DNA from: Nocardioides humilatus
Lineage (GTDB): Bacteria; Actinomycetota; Actinomycetes; Propionibacteriales; Nocardioidaceae
Length of the DNA: 64,000 bases
Assembly (NCBI RefSeq): GCF_008373755.1
Contig: NZ_VUJV01000008.1
Coordinates: forward strand, 62,001-126,000
Direction: 5' to 3'
Shown: piece by piece, positions 53,489-61,436 of the stretch
Layout of the letters: every line of letters starts with the position of its first letter
Position numbering within the stretch: the stretch's first letter is position 1
Translations under genes and position numbers: made by a program
The notes under the pieces: model-generated
Seen by the model: only the letters and a program-made list of their open reading frames with translations
What the model was told of the DNA's origin: nothing
Database searches by the model: none

Positions 53489-54269
53489 ACCACCGATCAC
53501 CGCAGGCGACCTGAGCACCACGCTCGGGCGGGTCGTCGTTGTGATCCCGACCTACGACGAAGTCGCCAACATCGCTTGGATCGTGGAGCGGCTGCGACGT
53601 GCCGAGCCTGCGGTCGACGTCTTGGTCGTCGACGACAACTCGCCCGACGGCACTGGCGCCGTCGCCGACCGGCTGGCTGCCGCGGACCCCCAGGTCAACG
53701 TGTTGCACCGCACGGGGAAGGGCGGCCTCGGCGCGGCCTACCTCGCCGGCTTCGCGTGGGCGCTCCAAGCCGGCTACGACGTGATCGGCGAGATGGACGC
53801 CGACGGCTCGCACCAGCCCGAACAGCTGCACCGCCTCCTCGACGCGCTCCAGGAGGCCGACCTCGTCATCGGCTCGCGCTGGATCCCCGGTGGCAGCGTC
53901 GTCAACTGGCCGCTGCGTCGCTCGGCGCTCTCGCGCGGCGGCAACCTCTACGTCCGGCTGCTGCTCGGGATCCATGTCCGTGACGCCACCGCAGGCTTCC
54001 GGGTCTTCCGCCGGGCCGCCCTCGAGAAGATCGACCTCGGGTCCGTGCAGTCGACCGGCTACGTCTTCCAGACCGACCTGGTCACCCGCTGCATCCGGCA
54101 CGGCCTGACGGTGCGTGAGGTGCCGATCGAGTTCGTCGAGCGGGTTCGCGGCGAGTCCAAGATGAGCGGTCAGGTCGCCGTCGAGTCGCTCCGGCGGATC
54201 ACCGAGTGGGGCGTCCGCGAACGACTGGAGCAGGCGCGCAGGCGGCAGGCGCACCGTGCCGAGGCGTAG
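53481..54269 (+). CDS. ppm1: polyprenol monophosphomannose synthase Ppm1
   Basis: A 262-residue GT2-family glycosyltransferase making polyprenyl-phosphate mannose from GDP-mannose, the donor for lipoglycan and protein mannosylation at the cell surface. Seen: VVVIPTYDEVANIAWIVE, VLVVDDNSPDGTGAVAD, GEMDADGSHQPEQL (metal-binding DAD), IGSRWIPGGSVVNWPL and YVFQTDLVTRCI. No membrane anchor, as expected for a soluble domain held by Lnt. The TTG at 53481 is the first usable start; it lies inside the lnt end, with GAGG about 8 bases upstream. Confidence 0.92.
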   Translation: MSEPPITAGDLSTTLGRVVVVIPTYDEVANIAWIVERLRRAEPAVDVLVVDDNSPDGTGAVADRLAAADPQVNVLHRTGKGGLGAAYLAGFAWALQAGYDVIGEMDADGSHQPEQLHRLLDALQEADLVIGSRWIPGGSVVNWPLRRSALSRGGNLYVRLLLGIHVRDATAGFRVFRRAALEKIDLGSVQSTGYVFQTDLVTRCIRHGLTVREVPIEFVERVRGESKMSGQVAVESLRRITEWGVRERLEQARRRQAHRAEA

Positions 54270-54280
54270 GACCGTCTGGC

Positions 54281-54286
54281 TAGGCT
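54281..54286 (+). promoter_or_regulatory. -10 element TAGGCT of fxsA
   Basis: TAGGCT with a 6-base gap to the ATG at 54293. Confidence 0.55.
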
Positions 54287-54292
54287 GACGAG

Positions 54293-54769
54293 ATGACGAC
54301 GACGAAGCGGCGGCGGCGTTGGCTGCCGCTGGTGCTGGTCCTGGCGTTCGTGGTGGTGCCGCTGCTCGAGATCTACGTCGTGATCCAGGTCGGTCAGGCG
54401 ATCGGCCCCTGGTGGACCATCCTGCTGCTGATCATCGACAGCCTCATCGGCGCGTGGCTGGTGAAGCGCGAGGGCAGGCGGGCGTGGCAGGCGCTCCGCG
54501 ACGCACTGCAGACCTATCGACCGCCCGCCAAGGAGCTGGCCGACGGTGCGCTGATCCTGATCGGCGGCACGCTGCTGCTGACCCCGGGGTTCGCAACGGA
54601 CGTGGCCGGTTTCCTGCTCGTGCTGCCGTTCACCCGCCCGATCTTCCGGCGGCTGCTCACGGGCTACCTCGGTGCGCGACTGACCGTGGTAGGTGCCACT
54701 CGGACACCACGAAGCCCCGGCCCGACGGCAGGGGACACCGTCGTCCGGGGCGAGGTCGTCGAGGACTGA
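54293..54769 (+). CDS. fxsA: FxsA family membrane protein
   Basis: A 158-residue membrane protein. Seen: two N-terminal spans (LPLVLVLAFVVVPLLEIYVV with the family PLLEI motif, and WWTILLLIIDSLIGAWLVKR), an amphipathic middle, and a third span ending in LTPGFATDVAGFLLVLPFTR, the FxsA hallmark (LTPGxxTD). E. coli FxsA is known for preventing F-plasmid exclusion of phage T7; the general role is unknown. Its place between ppm1 and rbpA is conserved in actinobacteria. Confidence 0.92.
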   Translation: MTTTKRRRRWLPLVLVLAFVVVPLLEIYVVIQVGQAIGPWWTILLLIIDSLIGAWLVKREGRRAWQALRDALQTYRPPAKELADGALILIGGTLLLTPGFATDVAGFLLVLPFTRPIFRRLLTGYLGARLTVVGATRTPRSPGPTAGDTVVRGEVVED

Positions 54770-54778
54770 GCTCGAGCC

Positions 54779-55171
54779 TCAGGCGTTGGCTGCCTTGCGC
54801 TTGCGCGCGGCGGTGGTGCGGTGGAGGTGGGCCGGGCCGATCTCGCCGCCGCGGAGCAGCTCAAGACGCTCGGTCAGGATCTCCTCGAGCTCCTTCTCCG
54901 AGCGCCGCTCGAGCAGCATGTCCCAGTGGGTGCGCTGCGGCTTCTCGACCTTCTCAATGCGCTCGATGCCAGCCGTGCTCTCCGCCTCGGCTCCGCACCG
55001 CGGGCACTCCCACACCGCAGGGACGTCGGCCTCGATCGACATCGTGATCTCGAACAGGTGACCGTGGACGCACTGGTAGCCGACCTGTTGCCGGGCCGCG
55101 AACTCGATCCCTCGCTCGTCCTCGAAGGACTGGCCGCCCAGTCGTGCGCCTCGCAGGGTGCGCTCCGCCAT
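54779..55171 (-). CDS. rbpA: RNA polymerase-binding protein RbpA
   Basis: A 130-residue actinobacterial transcription factor that binds RNA polymerase and the principal sigma factor, stabilising open promoter complexes. Seen: a central zinc-ribbon-like core (YQCVHGHLFEITMSIEADVPAVWECPRCGAEA, quoted as YQCVHGHLF and WECPRCG), a basic linker, and the C-terminal sigma-interaction helix region RTHWDMLLERRSEKELEEIL. The start is fixed by GGGAGGAAAG about 6 bases upstream. Its upstream region has a possible ECF-sigma promoter. Confidence 0.96.
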   Translation of the reverse strand: MAERTLRGARLGGQSFEDERGIEFAARQQVGYQCVHGHLFEITMSIEADVPAVWECPRCGAEAESTAGIERIEKVEKPQRTHWDMLLERRSEKELEEILTERLELLRGGEIGPAHLHRTTAARKRKAANA

Positions 55172-55276
55172 GTCTTTCCTCCCATGTCCCTGACCCCTGC
55201 TCCTGGCGGGGTCCGGCTGCGTGGTCGCTGAGGGATCTCCTCAGACAGGTGTGACCGACGCGGCCGCTATCCATAC

Positions 55277-55303
55277 AACGTTACCCAGCACCCAAAGGTT
55301 TCA
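55277..55303 (-). promoter_or_regulatory. possible ECF/SigR-type promoter of rbpA
   Basis: On the minus strand TGAAAC (55303-55298) and GTT (55279-55277, within CGTTGTAT) are 18 bases apart, similar to the ECF pattern GGAAY-N18-GTT used by SigR at rbpA in Streptomyces. The -35 deviates from the consensus. Confidence 0.35.
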
Positions 55304-55337
55304 ATCTCTACGAAATTCGCAGCAGATCCGGGCAAAA

Positions 55338-56717
55338 TCAAACGGTTTCCGGCGTCTGGTTGCCCGCTTCACGGATCCCGCGCTCCGGATCGAGCCTCAG
55401 CAAGAAGAACAGACCCAGCGCGAAGAAGACGATCAGGGACACGATCGCCGGTCGATAGGACCCGGTGACCTGGAACATCACGCCGAAGAGCAGCGTGCCG
55501 AACCACGACGTACCGCGCTCGCAGGCGTTGTAGAGGGCGTAGTACTCGCCGGCCCGGCCGCGGGGGATGAACAGGCTGTAGAACGACCGCGAGAGCGCTT
55601 GGGTGCCGCCCATGACGAGGGCGATCGCGACGCCGAGGAGGAGGAACAGCACGATGTTTTTCGCCGGGAGGAACATCGCGAGGACCACGATGACCATCCA
55701 GCCCATCGTGCCGCCGACCAGGCAGCGGTAGGCGCCGTGCTTCTGGGCGATCCGCCCGAAGAGGAGCGCACCACCGAAGGCGACGAACTGGATGAGCAGG
55801 ATCGTCGCGATCAGCACGCTGTCGCCGAAGTGGAGCTGCTTCGAGCCGTAGATGGCGGCGCTGCCGATGACCGTCTGGATGCCGTCGTTGTAGAAGAGGT
55901 AGGCAAGGAGGAACGTCAAGGTCATCGGGTAGTTGCGCAGGTCCTTCAGCGTGGCCCAGAGCTGGCCGAAGCTGCGGTGGACGAGCCCGCCGCTCTCGAG
56001 CACCACGTCCTGCGCCGGCCGGTTGCGCAGCCTGCGCACCGGGATGATCGTGAAGGCCGCCCACCAGACCGCCGCGCTCAGCAGCGCCAGCCGGACCGCC
56101 AGCTCCTTGTCGAGCCCGAGCGCGTCGTGGCCCAGCACCATCCCCAGATTGATCACGAGCAGGACGCCACCGCCGAGGTAGCCGAAGGCCCAGCCGCGGG
56201 CCGACACGGCGTCGCGCTCGTGCTCCTCGGAGATCTCCACGAGCATCGCGTAATAGGCGACCAGCGAGCACCCGGCGAGCACACTCGCGGCGATGACCGC
56301 CACAGCGCCGAGCTGCCAGTGGTCGCCGTGGATGAAGAAGAGCAGCGCGGCGAAGAAGGACCCGGCCCAGGCAAACCACGCCATGTGCATCTTCTTGCGG
56401 CCCGAGCGGTCGACCATGGCCCCGACGATCGGCAACAGGAACGCGCTGGCGATCGTCGCGAAGCTGGTGAGGTACGACGGCAACGACCCGGCCGCGAGGT
56501 GCAGACCGAGCACCGACACGGTCTTGCTGCAGGTGTCGTCGGCGCTGTCACCGCACCCGGCTGCCCGGCCCGCCACGGTGATCATTAGCGGTCCGAAGAG
56601 GACCGTCAGCGAGGTCGTGTAGAACGCCGAGTTGGCCCAGTCGTACCAGTTCCAGGCGCGCTGCTCGGCGCGTCGGTTGAGCGGTGACAGGTCAGCAATC
56701 GCAGGCGTCGTGTTCAT
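55338..56717 (-). CDS. MFS transporter, UMF1/Atg22-like
   Basis: A 459-residue transporter with about 12 membrane spans. Seen: RRAEQRAWNWYDWANSAFYT at the N-terminus, a family hallmark of UMF1/Atg22-like proteins; GAMVDRSGRKKMHMAW in the first cytoplasmic loop; ARGWAFGYLGGGVLLVINL; and the C-terminal RGRAGEYYALYNACERGTSW. The yeast relative exports amino acids from the vacuole; bacterial substrates are unknown. The ATG overlaps the stop of the glycerophosphodiesterase gene (ATGA) and has GGAGGGAG upstream, so the two are one operon. Confidence 0.9.
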   Translation of the reverse strand: MNTTPAIADLSPLNRRAEQRAWNWYDWANSAFYTTSLTVLFGPLMITVAGRAAGCGDSADDTCSKTVSVLGLHLAAGSLPSYLTSFATIASAFLLPIVGAMVDRSGRKKMHMAWFAWAGSFFAALLFFIHGDHWQLGAVAVIAASVLAGCSLVAYYAMLVEISEEHERDAVSARGWAFGYLGGGVLLVINLGMVLGHDALGLDKELAVRLALLSAAVWWAAFTIIPVRRLRNRPAQDVVLESGGLVHRSFGQLWATLKDLRNYPMTLTFLLAYLFYNDGIQTVIGSAAIYGSKQLHFGDSVLIATILLIQFVAFGGALLFGRIAQKHGAYRCLVGGTMGWMVIVVLAMFLPAKNIVLFLLLGVAIALVMGGTQALSRSFYSLFIPRGRAGEYYALYNACERGTSWFGTLLFGVMFQVTGSYRPAIVSLIVFFALGLFFLLRLDPERGIREAGNQTPETV

Positions 56718-57490
56718 GAGGCTCCCTCCCAGAGGCCACGGTCGACGAGCACATCCTTGAGCACGTCGGTGCGATCCGTGAAGAGGCCGTCGATCCCGCG
56801 GTCGAGGAGCGCGCGCATCTCGTCGGGGTCGTCCACGGTCCACACGTGGACCTGCTTGCCCGCCGCGTGCGCCCGTCGTACGAAACCGGGCGAGACCAAC
56901 AGCAGGCGACCACGACGGTGGGGGACCTGGAGCGCGACGAATCCACGGCCCGCGAGCCGGTCAGCCAGGCGGGCGCTGGGAAGGAAGCGGAAGGCCACGA
57001 TCTCGAGGGGGTGGGCCGCCGTGGGCACCCGCCCGTCCGTCAGCCGTCGGAACTCCCGGATGCGGGCGCGGGAGAACGACCCGACCAGGATCCGGTCCCA
57101 GAGGTCGCGCTCCCGGACCAGCGCGGCCAACGCCGCCGCGGCGCCGTCGGACTTGATGTCGATGTTGAACAGCGCGTCGGGGAAGTTGTCGAGAAGGTCG
57201 ATGAAGGTCGGCACCCGCTCTCGGCCGCCGATCCGCGCCTCCCTGATCTCGGCCAGGTCGAGGTCGCGGATCGCGCCCACCTTGTCGGTCACCCGGTCGA
57301 GCACGTCGTCATGGAACGCAAGCAACGCGCCGTCCTTCGTCACGTGGACGTCGGTCTCGAGGTAGCGGTAGCCGAGGGCCGCAGCGTGCTGGAAGGCCGC
57401 CAGCGTGTTCTCGAGCCCCTCGATCTCGGGGTGGTAGGCCCCACCGCGGTGGGCGAACGCGAGGACCCGCCCCGGCGCGAGGTAGCTCAT
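56714..57490 (-). CDS. glycerophosphodiester phosphodiesterase
   Basis: A 258-residue TIM-barrel hydrolase releasing glycerol 3-phosphate from glycerophosphodiesters. Seen: LAFAHRGGAYHPE and LENTLAAF (HRG...EN), YLETDVHVTKDGALLAFHDD with the metal-binding Glu/Asp and catalytic His, NIDIKSDG, and the C-terminal VHVWTVDDPDEM and DGLFTDRTDVL. No signal peptide, so it is cytoplasmic. It starts 7 bp after the HTH-MurA stop and overlaps the transporter gene; the transporter might import or export its substrate or product, which is inference. Confidence 0.93.
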   Translation of the reverse strand: MSYLAPGRVLAFAHRGGAYHPEIEGLENTLAAFQHAAALGYRYLETDVHVTKDGALLAFHDDVLDRVTDKVGAIRDLDLAEIREARIGGRERVPTFIDLLDNFPDALFNIDIKSDGAAAALAALVRERDLWDRILVGSFSRARIREFRRLTDGRVPTAAHPLEIVAFRFLPSARLADRLAGRGFVALQVPHRRGRLLLVSPGFVRRAHAAGKQVHVWTVDDPDEMRALLDRGIDGLFTDRTDVLKDVLVDRGLWEGAS

Positions 57491-57497
57491 GGGTGGG

Positions 57498-59048
57498 CTA
57501 GATGTCCCGGAACGTCTCGATCTCGGCGCCCAGGGAGCTCAGGCGTTCGGCGAGGTCCTCGTAGCCGCGGTGGATGACGTAGGTGCTCCGCAGCACCGAG
57601 GTGCCCTTGCTGGCCAGCATGGCGAGCAGCACGACGACCGCCGGCCGCAGAGCCGGCGGGCACACGAGCTCGGCGCCGGTCCACGACGTCGGCCCCTCGA
57701 TCATCACCCGGTGCGGGTCGAGCAGGCTCACCCGTCCACCGAGCTTGTTGAGCTCGGTCAGGTAGATCGCCCGGTTGTCGTAGACCCAGTCGTGCAGCGT
57801 CGTCTGGCCCTCGGCGACGGCCGCGATCACGGCGAAGAACGGCAGGTTGTCGATGTTGAGGCCGGGGAAGGGCATCGGGTGGATCTTGTCGCGCGCAGCG
57901 ACCAGGTCGGAGGCCAAGGTGCGGATGTCGACGAGCCGGGTGTGGCCGTTGGCCGCGAGGTACTCCTCCGACCGCTCGTAACGGAAGCCCATCTCCTCCA
58001 GGGTCGCCAGCTCGATCTCGAGGAACTCGATCGGCGCTCGGCGGATCGTGATCTCCGACCGCGTCACGATCGCGGCAGCGAGCAGCGACATCGCCTCGAT
58101 CGGGTCCTCGCTGGGGGCGTAGTCGACGTCGACGTCGATGACCTGCTTGCCCGTGATGGTCAGCGTCGTCGTGCCCACGCCCTCGACCTCGACGCCGAGC
58201 GCCTGCAGGTAGAAGCACAGGTCCTGGACCATGTAGTTGGACGACGCGTTGCGGATCACGGTGGTGCCAGGGTGCAGCGCCGCTGCCATCAGCGCGTTCT
58301 CGGTCACGGTGTCGCCGCGCTCGGTGAGCACGATCGGCCGACTGGGGGAGACCAGCTTGCTGACCTCGCCGTGGTACCACCCGTCGGTGGCCTTGACCTC
58401 GAGCCCGAAGGGGCGCAGCGCCGACATGTGCGGCTCGACGGTGCGCGTGCCGAGGTTGCAGCCTCCTGCGTAAGGCAGCTCGAAGCTCTCAGCGCGATGG
58501 AGGAGCGGTCCGAGGAACATCAGCACCGAGCGAGTACGGCGGGCCGCCTCCTCGTCGATGCGGCTCAGGTCGAGCTCCTTCGGGGGGATGATCTCGAGGT
58601 CGTTCTCGTCATTGATCCAACGCGTCTGCACGCCGAGGCTGCCCAGCACCTCGAGCAGCCGGTTGACCTCTTCGATGCGGGCGACCTTGCGCAGGGTGGT
58701 GCGCCCCCGGTTGAGCAGCGAGGCGCACAGCAGCGCGACCCCGGCGTTCTTCGACGTCTTCACGTCGATCTCGCCCGACAGCGTCGTCGGGCCCTTGACC
58801 CGCAGGTGCGTCGGGCCGGCGCCCAGGGCGACGATCTCGGAGTCGAGGGCGGTGCCGATCCGGGCCAGCATCTCGAGGGAGAGGTTCTGGTGACCCTTCT
58901 CGATGCGGTTGATCGCACTCTGGCTGGTGCCGAGGCGCTCGGCGAGCTGGGTCTGGGTCAGGCCCCGGTGCTTACGGGCATCGCGGATCAGGTTTCCGAT
59001 CCGACCCTTGTAGTTGGTGTCGCTCTCAAGGACAGGGGAGACCGTCAT
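57498..59048 (-). CDS. helix-turn-helix/MurA fusion: UDP-GlcNAc 1-carboxyvinyltransferase with XRE-type N-terminus
   Basis: A 516-residue two-domain protein. Seen: residues 16-72 form an XRE-family helix-turn-helix (RDARKHRGLTQTQLAERLG, TSQSAINRIEKGHQNLS); residues 80-516 form a complete EPSP-synthase-fold MurA. Catalytic residues are kept: Lys100-Asn101 in TSKNAG, Cys197 in AGGCNLGTR (the fosfomycin-target Cys), DNRAIYLTELNKLGG and the C-terminal Arg in LRPAVVVLLAML and HRGYEDLAERLSSLGA. It should make enolpyruvyl-UDP-GlcNAc, the first committed peptidoglycan precursor, and bind DNA. A palindrome lies at its own promoter. A canonical MurA may exist elsewhere. Start supported by TACCGT 7 bases upstream. 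Confidence 0.92.
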   Translation of the reverse strand: MTVSPVLESDTNYKGRIGNLIRDARKHRGLTQTQLAERLGTSQSAINRIEKGHQNLSLEMLARIGTALDSEIVALGAGPTHLRVKGPTTLSGEIDVKTSKNAGVALLCASLLNRGRTTLRKVARIEEVNRLLEVLGSLGVQTRWINDENDLEIIPPKELDLSRIDEEAARRTRSVLMFLGPLLHRAESFELPYAGGCNLGTRTVEPHMSALRPFGLEVKATDGWYHGEVSKLVSPSRPIVLTERGDTVTENALMAAALHPGTTVIRNASSNYMVQDLCFYLQALGVEVEGVGTTTLTITGKQVIDVDVDYAPSEDPIEAMSLLAAAIVTRSEITIRRAPIEFLEIELATLEEMGFRYERSEEYLAANGHTRLVDIRTLASDLVAARDKIHPMPFPGLNIDNLPFFAVIAAVAEGQTTLHDWVYDNRAIYLTELNKLGGRVSLLDPHRVMIEGPTSWTGAELVCPPALRPAVVVLLAMLASKGTSVLRSTYVIHRGYEDLAERLSSLGAEIETFRDI

Positions 59049-59055
59049 GGAACAG

Positions 59056-59061
59056 ACGGTA
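59056..59061 (-). promoter_or_regulatory. -10 element TACCGT of the HTH-MurA gene
   Basis: TACCGT on the minus strand with a 7-base gap to the ATG at 59048. The palindrome at 59063-59074 begins 1 bp upstream of it. Confidence 0.55.
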
Positions 59062-59062
59062 A

Positions 59063-59074
59063 CTCACATGTGAG
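59063..59074. promoter_or_regulatory. palindromic operator CTCACATGTGAG
   Basis: A perfect 12-bp palindrome, with two further matching pairs after one mismatch on each side (TA..TA), lying between the -10 and -35 positions of the HTH-MurA promoter and about 70 bp upstream of the divergent alcohol dehydrogenase gene. Position and symmetry fit the binding site of a dimeric helix-turn-helix protein, probably the fusion protein itself. Confidence 0.6.
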
Positions 59075-59143
59075 ATAACGCCAACCATCCCCGCGGGCCG
59101 CGCGTGAAGCGCCGGATTCAGGCGATAGGGCAGGATTGTCGGC

Positions 59144-60160
59144 ATGCTCGCAACGACGATCCACGGCCCTCGTGACATCCGCGTCGAGGAGGTCCCGGAC
59201 CCCACGATCAAGCGGCCGACCGACGCCATCGTGAAGGTCACCGCCGGATGTGTCTGCGGATCCGACCTGTGGCCCTACCGCGGCGAGAACCCGATCTCGG
59301 CCGGGGCGACGATCGGCCACGAGTGCATCGGTGTGGTCGAGGAGGTCGGTGCCGAAGTGCGCGACTTCAAACCCGGTGACTACGTCATCGTGCCGTTCTG
59401 CCACTGCGACAACACCTGCGCTCACTGCGTGGCCGGCGTGCAGTCGGCCTGCGACAACCTGGGGATGACGTCGAGCGGACAGGGTCAGTACGCCCGGGTC
59501 ACCCAGGCCGACGGCAGCCTGGTCTCCACCGGCGGTACCCCCGACGCGGCACTGGTCCCGTCCCTGCTGGCGCTGACCGACGTCATGCCGACCGGCTGGC
59601 ACGCCGCCGTGTCCGCCGGGGTGCGGCGGGGCGGTTCGGTCGTCGTGGTCGGTGACGGCGCCGTCGGCCTTTGTGGCGTGCTCGCCGCCTCGGTCATGGG
59701 CGCGGAGACGATCATCGCGATGTCTCGTCACGAGTCCCGGCAGCAGCTTGCCACGGCCTTCGGCGCGACCCATGTGGTCGCCGAACGCGGCCGTGAGGGG
59801 GCCAAGGCCGTCAAGGACATCACCGGAGGCATCGGGGCCGACGCGGTCCTGGAGTGCGTCGGCACCGACGACTCGATGGGCTCGGCCTTCGCTGTCGCCC
59901 GGCCCGGTGCGACCGTGGGCTTCGTCGGCGTGCCGCACGGCGTCGAGCTGCCGGTGGGCCGGATGTTCCAGAAGAACGTCGGGCTGCGCGGAGGCATGGC
60001 CCCCGTACGGCGCTACCTGCCCGAGCTGCTCGACCTGGTGGTCGAGGGTCGGATCGACCCGGGCAAGGTCTTCGACTTCACGCTTCCGATGACTGAAGCC
60101 CCAGAGGCCTACCGCGCGATGGACGAGCGCCGCGCGATCAAGGTCATCCTCCAGCCCTGA
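59144..60160 (+). CDS. zinc-dependent alcohol dehydrogenase
   Basis: A 338-residue medium-chain dehydrogenase/reductase. Seen: GCVCGSDLWPYRG (catalytic zinc Cys), GHECIGVVEEVG (zinc His/Glu), the structural-zinc region FCHCDNTCAHC plus a later Cys (VQSAC), the Rossmann motif VVVVGDGAVGLCGVLAA, and the C-terminal IDPGKVFDFTLPMTEAPEAY. The substrate is unknown; the sequence resembles glutathione-independent formaldehyde or threonine-type dehydrogenases only generally. The ATG has no clear Shine-Dalgarno or TANNNT element. Divergent from HTH-MurA and converging with the META lipoprotein. Confidence 0.9.
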   Translation: MLATTIHGPRDIRVEEVPDPTIKRPTDAIVKVTAGCVCGSDLWPYRGENPISAGATIGHECIGVVEEVGAEVRDFKPGDYVIVPFCHCDNTCAHCVAGVQSACDNLGMTSSGQGQYARVTQADGSLVSTGGTPDAALVPSLLALTDVMPTGWHAAVSAGVRRGGSVVVVGDGAVGLCGVLAASVMGAETIIAMSRHESRQQLATAFGATHVVAERGREGAKAVKDITGGIGADAVLECVGTDDSMGSAFAVARPGATVGFVGVPHGVELPVGRMFQKNVGLRGGMAPVRRYLPELLDLVVEGRIDPGKVFDFTLPMTEAPEAYRAMDERRAIKVILQP

Positions 60161-60163
60161 GTC

Positions 60164-60658
60164 CTACTCGTTGCTGGTGACGGTGTCGTCGGGGTCACCC
60201 GACGACACGTCGGTCGGCGCCTGCAGCGCAAGCGCCATCGAGACGTCACCTGCCGTCAACGTGAGGGTGTCGCCGTCGAGCGCGATGGTCGGGCCGCTGG
60301 TCAGGAAGTCGACGATCCATGCGTCCTGGTCGGCACGGTCCTGCTCGCAGCCGATCTCGGTGCCGCCCATGTTGCTGACGTCGAGGGTGTCGCCGTCGAG
60401 CGCGAGCGTGCCGAACAGGTGGTTGCATCCGGCGTCGACAGCGATCTGGGTGCCGTCGAAACCGAGGCGGACCACGGTCTCGTCGACGAGCATGTGTCCG
60501 GAGACCTGGGCGGTGGCATAGCCATTGCCGTCGAGGTCGTCGAGGGTGAGGCCCGTCGACGCCGGGTCGTCGTGGGCCTCGGGGGAGGAGTCCTCGTCAC
60601 CGCACCCGGCGAGGGTCAGGACGAGCAGTGCGGCCGCAGCCAGGGAGATGGTCTTCAC
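60164..60658 (-). CDS. META/HslJ-domain lipoprotein
   Basis: A 164-residue exported lipoprotein. Seen: signal peptide and lipobox LAGC (Cys19), a short Asp/Glu/Ser linker, then a META domain (about 45-150) with VDAGCNHLFGTLALDGD, GGTEIGCEQDRADQDAWIVDFL (quoted in part) and LTLTAGDVSMAL. The Cys pair (GCN...GCEQ) is usual for HslJ-type domains. HslJ in E. coli is linked to novobiocin resistance and heat shock; the role here is unknown. The GTG start gives a proper signal peptide; the open frame further upstream does not. Confidence 0.85.
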   Translation of the reverse strand: MKTISLAAAALLVLTLAGCGDEDSSPEAHDDPASTGLTLDDLDGNGYATAQVSGHMLVDETVVRLGFDGTQIAVDAGCNHLFGTLALDGDTLDVSNMGGTEIGCEQDRADQDAWIVDFLTSGPTIALDGDTLTLTAGDVSMALALQAPTDVSSGDPDDTVTSNE

Positions 60659-60683
60659 AGGGGTGGGACGACGCGTCACCCGA

Positions 60684-61388
60684 TCAGGTTCCCACAGCGT
60701 CAGCCACGCCAGCGATGATCGACGCCAGGTCGGCGGGGCGCGACCACATCGGCCAGTGGCTGGTCGGCAGCTCGGCCCAGGTGAGGTCGTCCAGCTCGGG
60801 CACGCCAGCCAGGAAGCTGTGGCCCTCGGCGACGCCGGCCCGATATTCGTCGGCGGTGAAGGCCGTGCAGATGATCGTGGACGGCACCGCCCGCCGCATG
60901 TCGTTGGCGAAGGCCCACTCACCGCTCAGCGCCGCGCCCGGCTGCGGTACGGCGCGCTCTCGGAACCGCTCAAGCTGGGCCTCACTGATCCCGTCGAGGT
61001 TCTCACCGAGCTCCTCCCAGGTCGGAGCGAGCGGCAGCTCAACGGCGGCGAACTCCGGGTCCATCGCGCCCTTGCCGGGGGCGGTGTCGACGTAGACCAT
61101 CGCAGCGATCCGTTCGGGGATCTTGTCGGTCGCCGCGTAGCCCGGCATGCCCGCACCGCTGTGGACGACCAGGACCGCCGGGCCAGAAACGGCCTCGACC
61201 GCCGCGCAGATGGCGTCGACGTGGTCGGCGAACGTCACCGACGAGCGGTCGTCGTCGGGGGAGTGGAGCCCGGGCAGCGTCACCGGGTGGGCCTCGTCGC
61301 CAGCGGCGCGAAGCACCTCGGCCACCTCGTCCCACGCCCAAGCGCCGAGCCAGAATCCGGGTACGAGCACGATCGGTGGAGTCGTCAT
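60684..61388 (-). CDS. alpha/beta hydrolase
   Basis: A 234-residue esterase-like hydrolase of the type often annotated as alpha/beta fold hydrolase near pheromone-esterase/salicylate-binding relatives. Seen: IVLVPGFWLGAWAWDEV (oxyanion loop), VLVVHSGAGMPGY with the nucleophile Ser in H-S-G-A-G (a variant of G-x-S-x-G with His first), VYVDTAPGKG, and a late His in LPTSHWPMWSRP completing a triad. The substrate is unknown. Start supported by TAGGTT 6 bases upstream. Confidence 0.87.
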   Translation of the reverse strand: MTTPPIVLVPGFWLGAWAWDEVAEVLRAAGDEAHPVTLPGLHSPDDDRSSVTFADHVDAICAAVEAVSGPAVLVVHSGAGMPGYAATDKIPERIAAMVYVDTAPGKGAMDPEFAAVELPLAPTWEELGENLDGISEAQLERFRERAVPQPGAALSGEWAFANDMRRAVPSTIICTAFTADEYRAGVAEGHSFLAGVPELDDLTWAELPTSHWPMWSRPADLASIIAGVADAVGT

Positions 61389-61394
61389 GTCAGC

Positions 61395-61400
61395 AACCTA
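61395..61400 (-). promoter_or_regulatory. -10 element TAGGTT of the alpha/beta hydrolase gene
   Basis: TAGGTT on the minus strand with a 6-base gap to the ATG at 61388. Confidence 0.5.
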
Positions 61401-61436
61401 CGGACGACCGCCGACAGTGCCGCGAGGCTGGCAGAG

